Of a stretch of DNA of 64,000 nucleotides, positions 33,031 to 40,547 are shown piece by piece. The stretch's first letter is position 1, and each line of letters opens with the position of its first letter. The stretch comes from Oxalobacteraceae bacterium (GTDB lineage: Bacteria; Pseudomonadota; Gammaproteobacteria; Burkholderiales; Burkholderiaceae_D). The notes under the pieces were generated by a model, which did no database searches, was not told the DNA's origin, and worked only from the letters and a program-made list of their open reading frames with translations. The stretch lies in the NCBI GenBank assembly GCA_021299035.1, contig JAJTGD010000013.1, positions 1-64,000 on the forward strand, in the 5' to 3' direction. A program made the translations under genes and the position numbers.

Positions 33031-34218
33031 TTACAACCCATTGCGATTGATGTCGACGATCGCCGAAAGCCCCGGTAGCAATGTGCTTGGCGGATTCGAC
33101 AATCTGACGATGACCGCAATAATGGGTGCGCTGCGAATCCGGGTGATGCGTGGCTCGGGCACGGCAACGACGGGCTCTTCAATGTCGGTGGTAACGCCGA
33201 CTCTTTCAATCACGCCCTCGAATTGCTTTCCTGGTAGCGAGGGAAACGACACCATGGCGGGGCTTCCGATATGAACATATTCAAGTTCATCTTCATCAAT
33301 CCACGCTTCGACCCATCGATCGCTGCCGACCACCATATTCACCATCGGAAAGCCGACCCTGACCGATCCGCCCGTGTTGATCAACCATCGAACGATGGTG
33401 CCGTCGGTGGGCGCTTTGATGATGGTTGATTCCAGATCTGCCTGTACGCGTGACAACTTGCCTTTTGCTGCATTGATTTCCGAGGACAGTATGCCGAGCT
33501 TCTGCTGGCGGATGGTGATGCCAGAGATATTGAGTTCCGCATTTCGTACGGCGGCTTCAGCAGCTGTTGCGTTGTTTTGTGCAGCGGCCAGTTGTTCTTG
33601 TGCGAGCTGTCGCTTTAAATTGGCTTCGCGTAATGCCTCGGTCGAGATCATGCCGCTCTTGGCAAGCTCTTGGCGGATGCGTAAATACTCCTGTGTTTCG
33701 GAGACGCGGATTTTTGCTGCCTGTACCTCTGATCGAGTCGCCTCCGCACGTGCCTTGGTCTCCTGGTAGGTCACCGCTAGCGTTTTTCGTTCCTGTTCGA
33801 TGGCAGCAGTCTCTTGCACAAGCGTACGTTCCAGTGATGCGATATTCGCTTTAGCTTCTACTTCTTGGGCGCGTAGATAGCTATCGTCCAGGCGGGCAAT
33901 GATTTGCCCGGCATTGACGCGCGTACCTGGTGTTGCCTCCACCGATGCGATACGACCATCAAAACGAGCACCTATGTTGGTCAACTCCGTCTTCACAAAC
34001 GCGTTTCGAGAGATAACGTTCTGCACGCGGTGTGTACTGAAAACCCAAAGCGCAATGATGAGCATCGCGAGCGTGAGCGAGATAACGAGCCACCGAACTA
34101 ATCGTCTACTCACGCCAGCAGGACGTGCACTCGCCCCAATACCTGATGGTGGAGTGGATACGGTCTCTGCCGCATCATCTGGAAATCCCCAATCGATATG
34201 CTCTGAGCTTGTCTTCAT
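33031..34218 (-). CDS. HlyD/EmrA-type membrane fusion protein
   Basis: This 395-residue periplasmic adaptor has one N-terminal TM helix (WLVISLTLAMLIIALWVF). The biotinyl-lipoyl-like halves (TPGTRVNAGQIIARLDDSYL and TIIKAPTDGTIVRWLINTGGSV) are split by a long alpha-hairpin coiled coil. Such proteins normally couple an inner-membrane transporter to an outer-membrane channel. No ABC, MFS or RND transporter lies in this operon; the 7TM fusion directly downstream is the only multi-pass partner. AAGGAT precedes the ATG. Confidence 0.92.
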   Translation of the reverse strand: MKTSSEHIDWGFPDDAAETVSTPPSGIGASARPAGVSRRLVRWLVISLTLAMLIIALWVFSTHRVQNVISRNAFVKTELTNIGARFDGRIASVEATPGTRVNAGQIIARLDDSYLRAQEVEAKANIASLERTLVQETAAIEQERKTLAVTYQETKARAEATRSEVQAAKIRVSETQEYLRIRQELAKSGMISTEALREANLKRQLAQEQLAAAQNNATAAEAAVRNAELNISGITIRQQKLGILSSEINAAKGKLSRVQADLESTIIKAPTDGTIVRWLINTGGSVRVGFPMVNMVVGSDRWVEAWIDEDELEYVHIGSPAMVSFPSLPGKQFEGVIERVGVTTDIEEPVVAVPEPRITRIRSAPIIAVIVRLSNPPSTLLPGLSAIVDINRNGL

Positions 34219-34283
34219 ATTTTTATCCTTGGCGATTGTCTGTACAGACTGATCGCATTAGTGGGGATAGCGACTCGCGGTCG

Positions 34284-35150
34284 CTATTGGGGCTGGGTGC
34301 TGACGCTTTCCTCATCAACGGTCGCACCAAACAAGGACCAGAACACTCGTTGAACGAGGCGGCCCTCACGACACAGGGGACCGAAATGGTGACCAACCCC
34401 TTCGATTTCGATCAGCTCGACCACGGACGGCATGGCATGCGCCTTCGCTTGGGCGCGCATCGCCGCCACCCAGCGCCGAGCGCGTTCCAAACGATTTTTT
34501 CCTTGTTGGGCGCTGATCTGATCACTGTGACGAAACACTTCTTCTTCGGTATCCAAAGTGCCGTCCAGAAGGGTGATTCTTACGCGCAGGTATTGCTCCG
34601 GGTTGAACGCGAGGTCCGGCAAGCGCTTTGTTGGACGAATACCAAAGGGAAATTTGCGTGCGGTATCGGGAAAGGTGTACCAGCGCGCGCATGCAATCAC
34701 GGCGGACTCCACACGATGGGGATGCGCCATCAGGTAGCGGTGGGCAAACTGAGCCCCGGATGAGTGGCCGAACAGCCGAAAGCGTGTGGCATCAATGCCG
34801 GTATGCAGACTCACCTCACGCAGACAGTCATGAAGTAATTCATCAGCACGGTGTTCCGGCCGACCGATGCTGCGGTAGCTAGCGCGTACAGCACCGCCCA
34901 TGCTCGGTGATAGTAGCGTGACGCCCAGTCGCTCGCACGCTGGGATGAATGCAGCAACTTGTTGCTGCCAATGACGGCTAACGCCCAATACCACGACGAG
35001 TAGCGGGCTATCGATTGAGGCGCCCGTCGGGCGATACAGTAAGTATTCGTTGGTGGGATCACTGCGTAGTACCCGCCGAACTAGCATTCCGTGCGGCAGG
35101 TGCCACCCAAGGGCGGCCGAGCGAACTGGCATCATCGTGTTTCTTTCCAT
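34284..35150 (-). CDS. Cytoplasmic alpha/beta hydrolase in amidoligase-like operon
   Basis: This 288-residue protein lacks a signal peptide. It has the elbow FGHSSGAQFAHRYL, an acidic LLDGTLDT and GVGHHFG, so the Ser-Asp-His triad can be placed. It is clearly related to the exported hydrolase at the end of the same operon. Its ATG at 35150 has a good GGAG but lies 92 bp inside the upstream gene, a large overlap that implies translational coupling. Substrate unknown; esterase or peptidase-like by family. Confidence 0.82.
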   Translation of the reverse strand: MERNTMMPVRSAALGWHLPHGMLVRRVLRSDPTNEYLLYRPTGASIDSPLLVVVLGVSRHWQQQVAAFIPACERLGVTLLSPSMGGAVRASYRSIGRPEHRADELLHDCLREVSLHTGIDATRFRLFGHSSGAQFAHRYLMAHPHRVESAVIACARWYTFPDTARKFPFGIRPTKRLPDLAFNPEQYLRVRITLLDGTLDTEEEVFRHSDQISAQQGKNRLERARRWVAAMRAQAKAHAMPSVVELIEIEGVGHHFGPLCREGRLVQRVFWSLFGATVDEESVSTQPQ

Positions 35151-36279
35151 AGGCTTCTCCGTTGATGTCTACGATGCGGCTTGCCAAGGTGGGTTCTGTT
35201 CCGTGCAGTACCTCCATGTGTTGTTGGGCCCCCGCAAGAATCGTCATTGCATTCCTCGCATTGGCGAGGGCCGGGCGATCGTAGACCGTCAGGTCAAGTG
35301 CTTGCGTTGCTTCACGTGCTTGCAAAGGTGCGGCAGAAAGGATGCCGCACAGGCCCAGTACCGGCGGACGCGCGTTTTGCTTGAGCCAGTGCACGCCGGC
35401 GCTGGCACCCATCGAATCTTGCGATGCCATCATCAACCCACCCACGAGAGACGCGAATACCTCAGACTTCAGCAGCGCTGAGGTTTCAATCTGCAAAACA
35501 CCATCAGCGATTTCTACTACGGCTGCATCGACGCTCTCGTTCGCTGCATGCACCAACAAAGACACCAGAGCGGATTCGATCTGCGACAGGGGTGCAAGAT
35601 AGGTTGTGGACATTCCGGCGTCGGTGAAATCCAGCACCGGCGAAGCCCCGGCATCTTTGAGCAACCAGGTATCCGCACCCGCGCCGGTACCGGTGATCTT
35701 GATGTAAGCCACCCGTAGCCCGGCAGCGATCAGACCTCTGACCAAGTAAGCGCAGCTTTGCGTCTTGCCCGAATCCATACCGGTACCGACCACGGCAATC
35801 GTCGTCAGATGGTTGGATGGAAAACGCATTAGCGTTGGAAGTGCGTAGTCGCGCAGGTTAATGCGCCGCCCCTGGTTGTTTGCCAGCAGGCCGATCGGCG
35901 TAATCTGCGTGGGACTCTTCATCCTCACGTGCCAAGACGTGACGCGAGAGGCGATGCCACCACCTGCAGAAAGGTGGCATGGTCCGAGGGTGTTGGGTAC
36001 CTCGGATTCGAATTGATTCGAGGCATAGCGGTTGCCGTAGGCCACCACGATCTCATCGCCCGGGAACATCTGCATCCGTCTTCCGCTCGGTAATTGCAGA
36101 CAGGGATGCTGTCCGAGGGAGTCCACTGCAGCCAAAATCAGGTCGCCAGTTTCAGGCTTGCCGACCGGTGGCAGCAGCACGGCTGCAGCGTTGACTGGAA
36201 CTCTGCGGGTGGCAAATGCCCAAGCAGCTCTTGAGATCCGCAAGGCATCTTTTTCTGAATGAAAGTCTTTAGTTCGCAT
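35059..36279 (-). CDS. P-loop protein, DUF1611/BioD-like, first gene of operon
   Basis: This protein has about 406 residues. The N-terminal 150 residues form an unrecognised domain; a P-loop NTPase follows with VVGTGMDSGKTQSCAYLVRGL, then VAYIKITGTGAGADTWLLKDAG and VVEIADGVLQIETSALL, which resembles the C-terminal domain of DUF1611 proteins and, more distantly, dethiobiotin synthetase. DUF1611 members act in D-glutamate/N-acyl amino acid metabolism, which fits an amino-acid ligase partner. The start is uncertain: ATG 36279 is the best placed; a longer frame reaches 36393. It heads the five-gene operon. Confidence 0.72.
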   Translation of the reverse strand: MRTKDFHSEKDALRISRAAWAFATRRVPVNAAAVLLPPVGKPETGDLILAAVDSLGQHPCLQLPSGRRMQMFPGDEIVVAYGNRYASNQFESEVPNTLGPCHLSAGGGIASRVTSWHVRMKSPTQITPIGLLANNQGRRINLRDYALPTLMRFPSNHLTTIAVVGTGMDSGKTQSCAYLVRGLIAAGLRVAYIKITGTGAGADTWLLKDAGASPVLDFTDAGMSTTYLAPLSQIESALVSLLVHAANESVDAAVVEIADGVLQIETSALLKSEVFASLVGGLMMASQDSMGASAGVHWLKQNARPPVLGLCGILSAAPLQAREATQALDLTVYDRPALANARNAMTILAGAQQHMEVLHGTEPTLASRIVDINGEAYGKKHDDASSLGRPWVAPAARNASSAGTTQ

Positions 36280-36365
36280 AGTGAGACCCGATGTGAAACG
36301 CGACAGTGGACATTCCCGAATACAACCGGCGAATCCGGGTAGCAAAGGACGGAACCGCCCGGGAA

Positions 36366-36408
36366 AGTTATCAAACAGTAAACTTTGTGTCAACGGAAAT
36401 TGATAACT
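36366..36408. promoter_or_regulatory. Inverted repeat upstream of the five-gene operon
   Basis: AGTTATCAA (36366-36374) and TTGATAACT (36400-36408) are perfectly complementary with a 25-base AT-rich spacer, about 90 bp upstream of the P-loop gene start. The pair could be an operator flanking a promoter. No regulator gene is adjacent, so this is a candidate only. Confidence 0.35.
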
Positions 36409-36536
36409 AAAAGCAAATATGGTTTCTATTTGGCCGGTAAGCGAACCTTGGGGGTCGATCAGGGGGAAGACCGTCAGGTCATTGAGCGGGGCTGGGCAAT
36501 CTACAGACGAGTTGGGACATCGCGCTTGCGCAGAGG

Positions 36537-36929
36537 TCAGGCCTGAATAGCGAGGTGGGCAATGAAACCCGACCGTGTCTCTCCGTGCTGCTTTGCCTTT
36601 GCGTCCAGCCGTGCCAAAACTCGCTTTGGCAGCGTGATATTTACTCGCTCTATTTCATCAGATAGCAGCGCAGGATCGATCTCCGCTATCGCCCAGACCC
36701 AACCCTTGAATTCGCGTTTTTTCTGAAAAGTAGCGATGCTGCTTGGTTTAGGCACGTCGTCACCAGCATCCAGCGCAGTCTCAATCCATAGCTCAATCGC
36801 TTCTTTGGCGTTCTCAATCGCCTCGTCGATACCAGAGTCTGCTGCCGAGAAGCAGCCCGGGAGGTCAGGTACAACCACACTCCATGCATGACTCTCATCG
36901 CCAAGTTCGATTGCGATTGGGTATTTCAT
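36537..36929 (-). CDS. hicB: HicB-family antitoxin
   Basis: This 130-residue protein has an N-terminal partial RNase H-like HicB fold (MKYPIAIELGDESHAWSVVVPDLPGCFSAADS, DEAIENAKEAIELWIE) and a C-terminal ribbon-helix-helix-like DNA-binding part (VNITLPKRVLARLDAKAKQHG). It neutralises HicA and autoregulates. It lies 10 bp downstream of hicA, the normal toxin-first order. A decayed copy of its last codons is at 3958-4030. Confidence 0.93.
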   Translation of the reverse strand: MKYPIAIELGDESHAWSVVVPDLPGCFSAADSGIDEAIENAKEAIELWIETALDAGDDVPKPSSIATFQKKREFKGWVWAIAEIDPALLSDEIERVNITLPKRVLARLDAKAKQHGETRSGFIAHLAIQA

Positions 36930-36939
36930 AGCGTTTGCC

Positions 36940-37122
36940 TCATTTCAATCCAGCCTGCTTCAGGATCTTTTGAACCAGTCCTGTGCCAAGCTCTTTTTTA
37001 GGATGCGGAACCGTCAGATGACCCGACTTAGACGGATGAACAAAAACATGATGCGATCCTCTTGAACCGCGAAGTATCCACCCCTCACGTTTCAACAGCG
37101 CGATCAGTTCCTTACTGGTCAT
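36940..37122 (-). CDS. hicA: HicA-family mRNA interferase toxin
   Basis: This 60-residue double-stranded-RNA-binding-like toxin reads MTSKELIALLKREGWILRGSRGSHHVF with the catalytic His in GSHHVF, followed by GHLTVPHPKKELGTGLVQKIL. The start at 37122 gives the standard family length; the longer frame adds eight residues without support. It cleaves mRNA and tmRNA in characterised members. Complete and followed by hicB, so probably active. Confidence 0.93.
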   Translation of the reverse strand: MTSKELIALLKREGWILRGSRGSHHVFVHPSKSGHLTVPHPKKELGTGLVQKILKQAGLK

Positions 37123-37256
37123 CACCGCACAATACACACCATACACATAGCTGTCAACACAGTCGAAGCCAGCCGCCTCTTGAACCGGGTGCCAAAAATC
37201 TCAGCTCACCGCCCTGAAAATTGAAAACAGATTTCATTGCAGGTAAGCCAAAATAC

Positions 37257-37288
37257 AAAAGCCCGCAAACGAATGTTTGCGGGCTTTT
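37257..37288. terminator. Strong bidirectional hairpin similar to the tRNA-Asn terminator
   Basis: AAAAGCCCGCAAAC (37257-37270) and GTTTGCGGGCTTTT (37275-37288) form a perfect 14-bp stem with a GAAT loop and T-runs on both strands. It can end the minus-strand exported-protein gene at 37395. Its preceding bases (AAGCCAAAATACAAAAGCCC) closely match those around the tRNA-Asn end at 1362-1380. Confidence 0.85.
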
Positions 37289-37394
37289 TCAATGCTCACC
37301 CTATTCGATAACACACCGGCAAGCTCTGACCGGACTAGCAACCCCTCAGCCTCTCATGGCGATTGCCGAGCAGATCCATTGGCTAAGGATCGGA

Positions 37395-37703
37395 TTAGTT
37401 GGTCGCGACGCAGTAATTGCCGATCGGCTCAAAGCCAGCAGGACAACTCATTGCGCCACGCTTGATAGCTAGCCTTGCTGCTGCAGTAGCGACACAATAA
37501 TTACCATCATCGATGTAGGCCTCCGGGCAAATTTCACTCTTTACAATAGCGAAATTAGCCGAGGCACTTGGAATACATTGAGCGCCTTTCTCCGAATATC
37601 CCGCCGGACACCCACCATTCTTTGGAATTTCAGCAGGCGCAGGTAAGGCTGCGAAGGCATTGCTTGTAACAAGGATAGCTGGAATAAGAAGGGATAATTT
37701 CAT
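37395..37703 (-). CDS. Exported protein with three Cys-pair repeats
   Basis: This 102-residue product has a clear signal peptide (MKLSLLIPAILVTSNAFAA). The mature part has three tandem units, each with two Cys about 11 residues apart: CPAGYSEKGAQC, CPEAYIDDGNYC and CPAGFEPIGNYC, with IPSAS or VATA/N following. This suggests three small disulfide-bonded loops. I recognise no named family. ATG 37703 is preferred because the signal peptide begins there. It is monocistronic with a terminator 107 bp downstream. Confidence 0.7.
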   Translation of the reverse strand: MKLSLLIPAILVTSNAFAALPAPAEIPKNGGCPAGYSEKGAQCIPSASANFAIVKSEICPEAYIDDGNYCVATAAARLAIKRGAMSCPAGFEPIGNYCVATN

Positions 37704-37816
37704 TGTTGTATGCTGTTTAATGATCAACCTGAAATTTTAAGGTAAGCCTATAGTTTTTGCAGAAAGCTGACTGTCGCCGGGCCACAGACGTACTGTTTTT
37801 AAATTGGGAGATAGGC

Positions 37817-38101
37817 ATGGATGATTTACCCAGCCTCATGCGTGAAATCCGTAGCCAGTACCCAAATGGCGTTCCGATGACGGCGCTCGAATCCTGTTGT
37901 CGTCGGTACTTGCACTACTACCATCGCCACATTCAGCAGCAACCCATTCGGTTTTATGGCGCATGGGGCTGGTCTGAAGCGAGGCGCAGGGAATTTCGTC
38001 GGGCATTTGATGCCACCGGGCTTTCCTGCACTCCGAGTGAGGTACCCATGGTGAAGACTCAAATCGGCTCGATTAGTCGTGGCAACCTACTTGCGGACTG
38101 A
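37817..38101 (+). CDS. Hypothetical small protein
   Basis: This is a 94-residue soluble, basic and aromatic protein (MDDLPSLMREIRSQYPNGVPMTALESCCRRYLHYYHRHIQQQ). GGGAG lies 6-9 bases before the ATG at 37817, which supports translation. No signal peptide, membrane segment or recognised motif. It is isolated between an exported protein and the sulfur locus. Confidence 0.5.
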   Translation: MDDLPSLMREIRSQYPNGVPMTALESCCRRYLHYYHRHIQQQPIRFYGAWGWSEARRREFRRAFDATGLSCTPSEVPMVKTQIGSISRGNLLAD

Positions 38102-38189
38102 GACAGCCTCCCATTTCTTCTTTCAATCTGGAAGGTCGGCTACTTACATGATGGCCAATCATGTTTAATAGCGGTGGGTAATTCAGGTT

Positions 38190-39065
38190 TTATAAGGCGT
38201 TCAAGGGAATCTTCACATACGCAACACCGTTATCTTCTTTGGGTGGTAAGTCCCCCGCGCGAATATTAATTTGAACCGCAGGCAAGATCAGCACCGGCAT
38301 TTCCAAGGTGGCGTCGCGCTTGGTACGCATTTCCACAAACTCTGCTTCGGAAATACTGTCTTTGACATGAATATTGTTCGCGCGCTGATCTGCCACGGTC
38401 GTCTCAAATTTCACAGGACGATCATTCGGTGGGTAGTCATGGCACATGAACAAGCGGGTCGTGGGTGGCAAACTCAAAATCTTTCTTGTTGAGGCATACA
38501 AGGTTTTTGCATCGCCGCCGGGAAAATCACATCGCGCAGTACCAACGTCCGGCATAAACAGCGTGTCGCCGACGAATACGGCATCTCCGAACTGGTAGGC
38601 CACGCACGCTGGCGTGTGGCCGGGTACGTATATCGTGTGGCCACTGAGGGCTCCCACTTGAATGGTTTCGCCGTCTTTGAACAAATGGTCGAATTGCGAG
38701 CCATCTTGCTTGAAGCCCGGCTCCAGGTTGAAGATGTCCTTGAACACGCCCTGCACTGCGGTGATGTGGTCGCCAATCGCGGTCTTGCCACCCAGATTGG
38801 CCTTCAAGTAAGGTGCTGCGCTCAGGTGGTCAGCGTGCGCGTGGGTTTCCAAAATCCATTCGACCTGGAGCTTGTTGGCCTTTACAAATTCAATCACCTT
38901 GTCGGCCGAGGTGTGACTTGTGCGGCCAGACTTAGGGTCGTAGTCCAAAACCGAATCAATGATGGCGCAGGCCGAGCCCGGCTTCTCGTAGACCACGTAC
39001 GTCACCGTCCATGTGGCGGGGTCAAAAATGCCATGAACCTGCGGGTTGCTCGAGCTTGCGGTCAT
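38190..39065 (-). CDS. blh: Blh/ETHE1-like persulfide dioxygenase (metallo-beta-lactamase fold)
   Basis: This 291-residue MBL-fold hydrolase has the metal motif ETHAHADHLSAAPYLK, an Asp/His region (VPGHTPACVAY, VFVGDTLFMPDVGTARCDFPGG) and a later MCHDYPP, as in Blh and ETHE1 enzymes, which oxidise glutathione persulfide to sulfite. It is divergent from bigR over a perfect palindrome, the same layout in which BigR represses blh in Xylella and Agrobacterium. Function in sulfide detoxification follows from this context. Confidence 0.92.
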   Translation of the reverse strand: MTASSSNPQVHGIFDPATWTVTYVVYEKPGSACAIIDSVLDYDPKSGRTSHTSADKVIEFVKANKLQVEWILETHAHADHLSAAPYLKANLGGKTAIGDHITAVQGVFKDIFNLEPGFKQDGSQFDHLFKDGETIQVGALSGHTIYVPGHTPACVAYQFGDAVFVGDTLFMPDVGTARCDFPGGDAKTLYASTRKILSLPPTTRLFMCHDYPPNDRPVKFETTVADQRANNIHVKDSISEAEFVEMRTKRDATLEMPVLILPAVQINIRAGDLPPKEDNGVAYVKIPLNAL

Positions 39066-39095
39066 GTTGGGCTCCGTTTGAATTAATTTATGAAT

Positions 39096-39130
39096 ATTAT
39101 ATTGACAGATAATTTATCTGTCAATATAAT
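39096..39130. promoter_or_regulatory. Perfect 35-bp palindrome, BigR operator
   Basis: ATTATATTGACAGATAA (39096-39112), a central T, and TTATCTGTCAATATAAT (39114-39130) are exactly complementary. It fills the gap between divergent blh and bigR, is AT-rich as known BigR boxes are, and overlaps TTGACA-like elements on both strands, so a bound ArsR-type dimer would block both promoters. Confidence 0.9.
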
Positions 39131-39163
39131 CTTGCATCAGTTTTTGAAAAGGACATTCTTCCC

Positions 39164-39493
39164 ATGGACCAAACCAGCTTGGACTTGGAGAAAATGAGAT
39201 CGTCTGCCGGACAAGCATGCCGATTGATGAAAGTGCTCTCCAACCCTGATCGCCTACTCCTGTTGTGCCAACTGGCTCAAGAAGAAAAGCGCGTGGGTGA
39301 GTTACAAGAAACCTTGGGCATTGTTCAGCCCACCCTGTCGCAGCAGCTTACCGTCCTGCGTGATGAGGCCTTGGTCACGACCCGCCGCGACGGTAAAAAT
39401 ATTTATTACCAAATCGCTAGTCCGCAAGCGCTGGCGATCATGAACGTTTTATTTGATCAATTTTGTGGACCACCAGCAGGAGTATCAGCATGA
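39164..39493 (+). CDS. bigR: BigR/SqrR-like ArsR-family persulfide sensor
   Basis: This 109-residue winged-helix repressor (LMKVLSNPDRLLLLCQL, then VGELQETLGIVQPTLSQQLTVLR as the HTH). Cys-35 and Cys-101 match the Cys pair that forms a tetrasulfide or disulfide link in BigR/SqrR, so persulfides should release it from the palindrome 34 bp upstream. Its stop overlaps the first transporter gene (ATGA). Confidence 0.92.
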   Translation: MDQTSLDLEKMRSSAGQACRLMKVLSNPDRLLLLCQLAQEEKRVGELQETLGIVQPTLSQQLTVLRDEALVTTRRDGKNIYYQIASPQALAIMNVLFDQFCGPPAGVSA

Positions 39494-39927
39494 ACTTAGA
39501 TTGGGCACATTTCACGCCGTGGTCAGCTCTGACGGGGGGCATCGTCTTGGGCATAGCTTCGGCACTTTTCATCTTAATTAATGGCCGTATCCTCGGCATC
39601 AGCGGAATACTGGGCGGCTTGTTACCGCCTAAGCTAGGAGACGCCAGTTGGCGCGTGGCCTTTTTGTTGGGCATGTTTGCTGCACCCACCGTGTTTCATG
39701 CGGTGGTACCAGCCGGGTACATCACCGCACCGCGAATCGAGGCAACCGAATGGATGATCGTTGCTGCCGGTCTGCTGGTGGGTATCGGTACTCGCTATGC
39801 CTCGGGTTGCACGAGCGGCCATGGTGTGTGCGGTTTATCTCGCCTTTCCCCCCGCTCTTTGGTCGCTACCGCTTCCTTCATGAGCGCAGGCTTTGCTACC
39901 GTTTACGTCGTACGCCACCTCTTCTAA
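39490..39927 (+). CDS. YeeE/YedE-family sulfur transporter, first half
   Basis: This 145-residue membrane protein has about four TM helices and the conserved Cys segment [21 protein letters not shown]. YeeE/YedE proteins move thiosulfate or related sulfur species; in the split type, two half-length proteins are encoded in tandem (PmpA/PmpB-like). ATG 39490 overlaps the bigR stop. It should be induced with bigR. Confidence 0.9.
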   Translation: MNLDWAHFTPWSALTGGIVLGIASALFILINGRILGISGILGGLLPPKLGDASWRVAFLLGMFAAPTVFHAVVPAGYITAPRIEATEWMIVAAGLLVGIGTRYASGCTSGHGVCGLSRLSPRSLVATASFMSAGFATVYVVRHLF

Positions 39928-39936
39928 GGAAATATC

Positions 39937-40401
39937 ATGATGAATAACAACCATGTTTCCCGCGTCAGCGAATTCGTTGTGGGCCTGCTGTTCGGCGTCG
40001 GCCTGATGGCGTCTGGCATGACTGACCCGGGTAAAGTCATTGGCTTTCTGGATTTGTTCGGCACTTGGGACCCTTCCTTGGCATTGGTGATGGGCGGCGC
40101 TATCGCCGTCGGCTTTTTTGCTTTCGCGCTCGCCAAGAAACGCACTACGACTTTCTTGGGTGGTGCGCTGCGTTTTCCGACGACATCCCAAATGGATAAG
40201 CCCTTGGTAATTGGTAGCCTGTTGTTTGGCGCTGGTTGGGGGTTGGGAGGATTTTGTCCGGGCCCGGCATTGGTGTCCATGGCGGATGGCCAGTCCAAGG
40301 CGACCTTATTCGTCGCGGCCATGCTGGTCGGTATGATGGGCTTCGAGTTGATGGATCGATTTGTCCACGCCCCGCGCAAAGCCAAACTCGACGCCGTCTG
40401 A
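39937..40401 (+). CDS. YeeE/YedE-like (DUF6691) sulfur transporter, second half
   Basis: This 154-residue protein with about four TM helices includes FVVGLLFGVGLMASGMTDP, the DLFGTWDPSLALVMGGA segment and the Cys motif GWGLGGFCPGPAL. It starts 9 bp after its partner, so they are co-translated and probably form one transporter. Confidence 0.9.
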   Translation: MMNNNHVSRVSEFVVGLLFGVGLMASGMTDPGKVIGFLDLFGTWDPSLALVMGGAIAVGFFAFALAKKRTTTFLGGALRFPTTSQMDKPLVIGSLLFGAGWGLGGFCPGPALVSMADGQSKATLFVAAMLVGMMGFELMDRFVHAPRKAKLDAV

Positions 40402-40421
40402 TCTCACCGCTACGAGACGAC

Positions 40422-40547
40422 ATGAATATGAAGGCAGTGACTGCGGTAAAACCAGGGCGCCATCACGCACGCTTGTTACCTTCCATTGATTGGGCGGCTA
40501 TGTTGGAAGATTGCAAGCGGATGGCACAACCTGAGATGGTGATCTAA
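40422..40547 (+). CDS. Possible 41-residue protein coupled to SulP
   Basis: ATG 40422 opens a frame of 41 codons whose TAA overlaps the SulP start (TAATG). The product (MNMKAVTAVKPGRHHARLLP...) is basic then amphipathic, with no known motif. The exact stop-start overlap and fit in an operon suggest translation, either of a small protein or as a coupling leader. The ribosome site is only GAGA. Confidence 0.45.
   Translation: MNMKAVTAVKPGRHHARLLPSIDWAAMLEDCKRMAQPEMVI

Noticed and set aside
3000-37200. A chromosomal integron cassette array, suggested by many toxin-antitoxin genes
   Set aside because: Gene orientation is mixed, no integrase is seen, and the intergenic repeats lack the paired RYYYAAC/GTTRRRY ends of attC sites.
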